64,000 nt of DNA, from contig CANTUZ010000002.1 of assembly GCA_947846985.1 (NCBI GenBank), forward strand, positions 58,174,885 to 58,238,884, in the 5' to 3' direction. A model generated the notes under the pieces. That model saw only the letters and a list, made by a program, of their open reading frames with translations. It was not told the origin of the DNA and searched no databases. The first letter of the stretch is position 1. Each line of letters starts with the position of its first letter. The translations under genes and the position numbers were made by a program. Source of the DNA: Fratercula arctica (taxonomy: Eukaryota > Chordata > Aves > Charadriiformes > Alcidae). This document shows, in pieces, positions 62,362-64,000 of the stretch.

Positions 62362-62785
62362 GCTCCAGGAGACTGATGAAAGGGTTGTATTCAATTGAAA
62401 TTGTATTGTTCTAGGACTGAAGTGGATTTGCAATTTGCAATATGCAATTGCATAATGAGGGGAAAAAAAAAAAATTAGTTCAAGCTCCTAAAATGAAATT
62501 GCATGGAAGGGATATTTGTATTTCTTTTGTAGGAAAGGTTAATAGATCTAAATGTAAAGTAATGCTTTGTGATGGGAGGCTATCTAATGCTAAACCCACA
62601 TTAATTCTAAATAAAAATATCATGATTAATGCATGTGCTCTGAGCACTAGAAGAACTAATAAGAATTAGCTGCTTGTGTTGAAATTTTTTACCGCTGCAA
62701 AACACAGATTGATTAATTCAAGGTGGAAAAGTTGCTGCTTTTAAGAATCCTATATGGGAGATATTCCTTTTTTTTTTCCTTAGAG

Positions 62786-62905
62786 AACAGACAGAAAGAC
62801 TGGCCAGAAGCAACTACTTCTGAAATATATGAAAATCATTCTTTATACTCTGAGTTACATGACTTTGATCTTGGCCTTGATGAAACAATTGTATATCTGG
62901 AATAG
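62786..62905 (+). other. Exon-like open segment of uncertain status
   Basis: A T-rich tract followed by TAGAG leads into a frame that starts NRQKDWPEATTSEIYENH and ends at TAG 62903-62905. A second frame, from the first AG (62783), stays open to 62999. The first frame would join in phase with exon 1 (phase 0), but only if the second AG (62785) is used. There is no good donor and no AATAAA soon after. It may be chance. I recognise no family. Confidence 0.12.
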
Positions 62906-63826
62906 TATTCTGTTTACTGTTACAGGGGAAGATCAGCATCCTAGTAAACAAGAGTTTCCTGCTGTTTCCTCATTACCATGGGAAATGAAAATATCTTAAC
63001 ATAATTCTGGTTTTTAGTAAGAGTTGCTCCTCTCTTTAGTGACAAGAGTATTTGTTGAAATCACTGGTAACATGGCTTGCAAGCTCAGTTTCTTAGAATA
63101 GTTTGGAGATGGGCCACTTTTACCCTCAGCTGTTAGCATCACCAGGGAAGAAATCGGGATGAATTTTGATGGATTCAGGCAAGACTAAAGCAAAATGTAT
63201 TTTCTGTAGTAAATTGTTTTTACCCTTAGGCTTCAATTTTCAGTTTCAGTATATGTTGTCTCTTAACTCTAATGGATGATATTTTGCCCTTTTCTTTACT
63301 ATGCAAGAGCAGTATGCTCATATTCTTGTCTCTGCAAATCCAGTCTTTCAAACTTGCAGCACACAGAAGTCCTTATTTCAGCGCACCATATCTAATGAGC
63401 AGCTTGTATCTCATAATGCTTTCAGCTCTTGTCTAGGCACTGAAATGGATAGTGTTCTGAAAACTGATACAATTTTAAAGGTCAGATCCTATAAAACATT
63501 GTGATTCCTAGCCAATAATGTGCCTTCTGGAACTGATTATTTAATCTGGAGTTGCACTGTAGACTGTCCCATCCTTCTGTCTGGGCTGCATCAAGTACTT
63601 GCCAGGTACCATTAAAACAGGAAGAGATTTGAGCGTGTGAGTTTTGCAAGAGGCCTTCTGTAACAAAGGCAGCAGGCGTAGCCGGTTGTTTTTCTCATGC
63701 TGTGGAGCCATATGGTCAGAAAGGTGTTGTCCTTCCAACTTCCTCAGTTACTAGTTTGATCTAGCTGTGTGGAATACAGAGTTCTTGGTGTATGTTGGAA
63801 TAGGGTTGTGTGATGCTCAGAAATTG

Positions 63827-64000
63827 CAGAATCATAGAATGGTAGGGGTTGGAAAGGGCCCTTCAGAGATCATCTAGTCCACCCCCCTGCCAAAGCAGGT
63901 TCACCTGGAGCATCCTGGACAGGAACGCGTCCAGGTAGGTTTTGAATAACTCCAGAGAAGGAGACTCCACAGCCTCTCTGGGCAGCCTGTTCCAGTGCTC
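63827..64000 (-). mobile_element. CR1 LINE, 3' end, cut by the window edge
   Basis: The 3' tail CAGAATCATAGAATGG and the block GGGTTGGAAAGGGCCCTTCAGAGATCATC are diagnostic of an avian CR1 3' end read in reverse. On the minus strand the frame includes HWNRLPREAVESPSLELF, the ORF2 C-terminal signature. It is less decayed than the copy at 24802, and its 5' extent lies outside the window. Confidence 0.93.

Larger units (their letters stand above)
26111..64000 (+). other. Putative first intron, at least 37.9 kb, open at the right edge
   Basis: No second exon is convincingly visible after the donor at 26111. Six sampled 60-base lines (starting 30001, 35041, 40021, 50041, 55021, 60001) total T 121, A 70, G 90, C 79 by hand count. 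Six lines upstream of the island (2521, 5041, 10021, 15001, 20041, 22501) total T 122, A 107, G 64, C 67. Excess T and G on the plus strand downstream matches the mutational asymmetry of transcribed vertebrate DNA. Repeats inside are listed separately. A small downstream exon could have been missed. Confidence 0.5.

Overview
This window looks like nuclear DNA from a bird. The main evidence is two copies of the chicken-repeat-1 (CR1) LINE, one at 24802-25425 and one running off the right edge at 63827-64000. Both show the conserved CR1 3' end and the C-terminal reverse-transcriptase reading frame read from the minus strand. Older CR1- and L2-like fossils and ancient palindromic repeats are also present. 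Most of the window is AT-rich noncoding DNA. There are no operons, no CRISPR array, and no rRNA or tRNA gene that I can recognise, and nearly all open frames are chance stretches of 60-110 codons.

Layout. (1) Positions 1-24801 are gene-free sequence with poly(A) runs, a CA/A/C low-complexity patch and a few ancient repeat relics. (2) Positions 24802-25425 are a CR1 copy on the minus strand, with an internal deletion and a frameshift. (3) Positions 25420-26480 are a strong TATA-less CpG island with GC boxes. It holds what I take to be the promoter and first coding exon of a plus-strand gene. The exon has a 10-codon upstream ORF (25990-26022), a GGA/GAA purine tract, then an ATG at 26060 opening a 17-residue signal-peptide-like sequence that stops at a consensus splice donor (26110/26111). 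I could not identify the gene. (4) From 26111 to the right edge I find no convincing second exon, so I read it as a first intron of at least 37.9 kb. Hand-counted sample lines show T well above A downstream of the island but near balance upstream, as expected if the plus strand is the non-template strand of a transcribed unit.

Points of interest inside the putative intron: a four-copy 22-bp minisatellite (29693-29785), a nearly perfect 82-bp tandem duplication (30918-31081), a pair of about 140-bp inverted repeats 1.8 kb apart (41116-41257 and 43032-43169), an L2-like LINE fossil (37600-38145), an ancient CR1 fossil (46030-46385), and a small isolated CpG/TATA/CCAAT cluster (62041-62300) that may be an internal promoter.

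I found no new multi-gene system. The observations most worth testing are the unidentified exon 1 with its upstream ORF, the 62.1-kb promoter-like island, and the inverted repeat pair.
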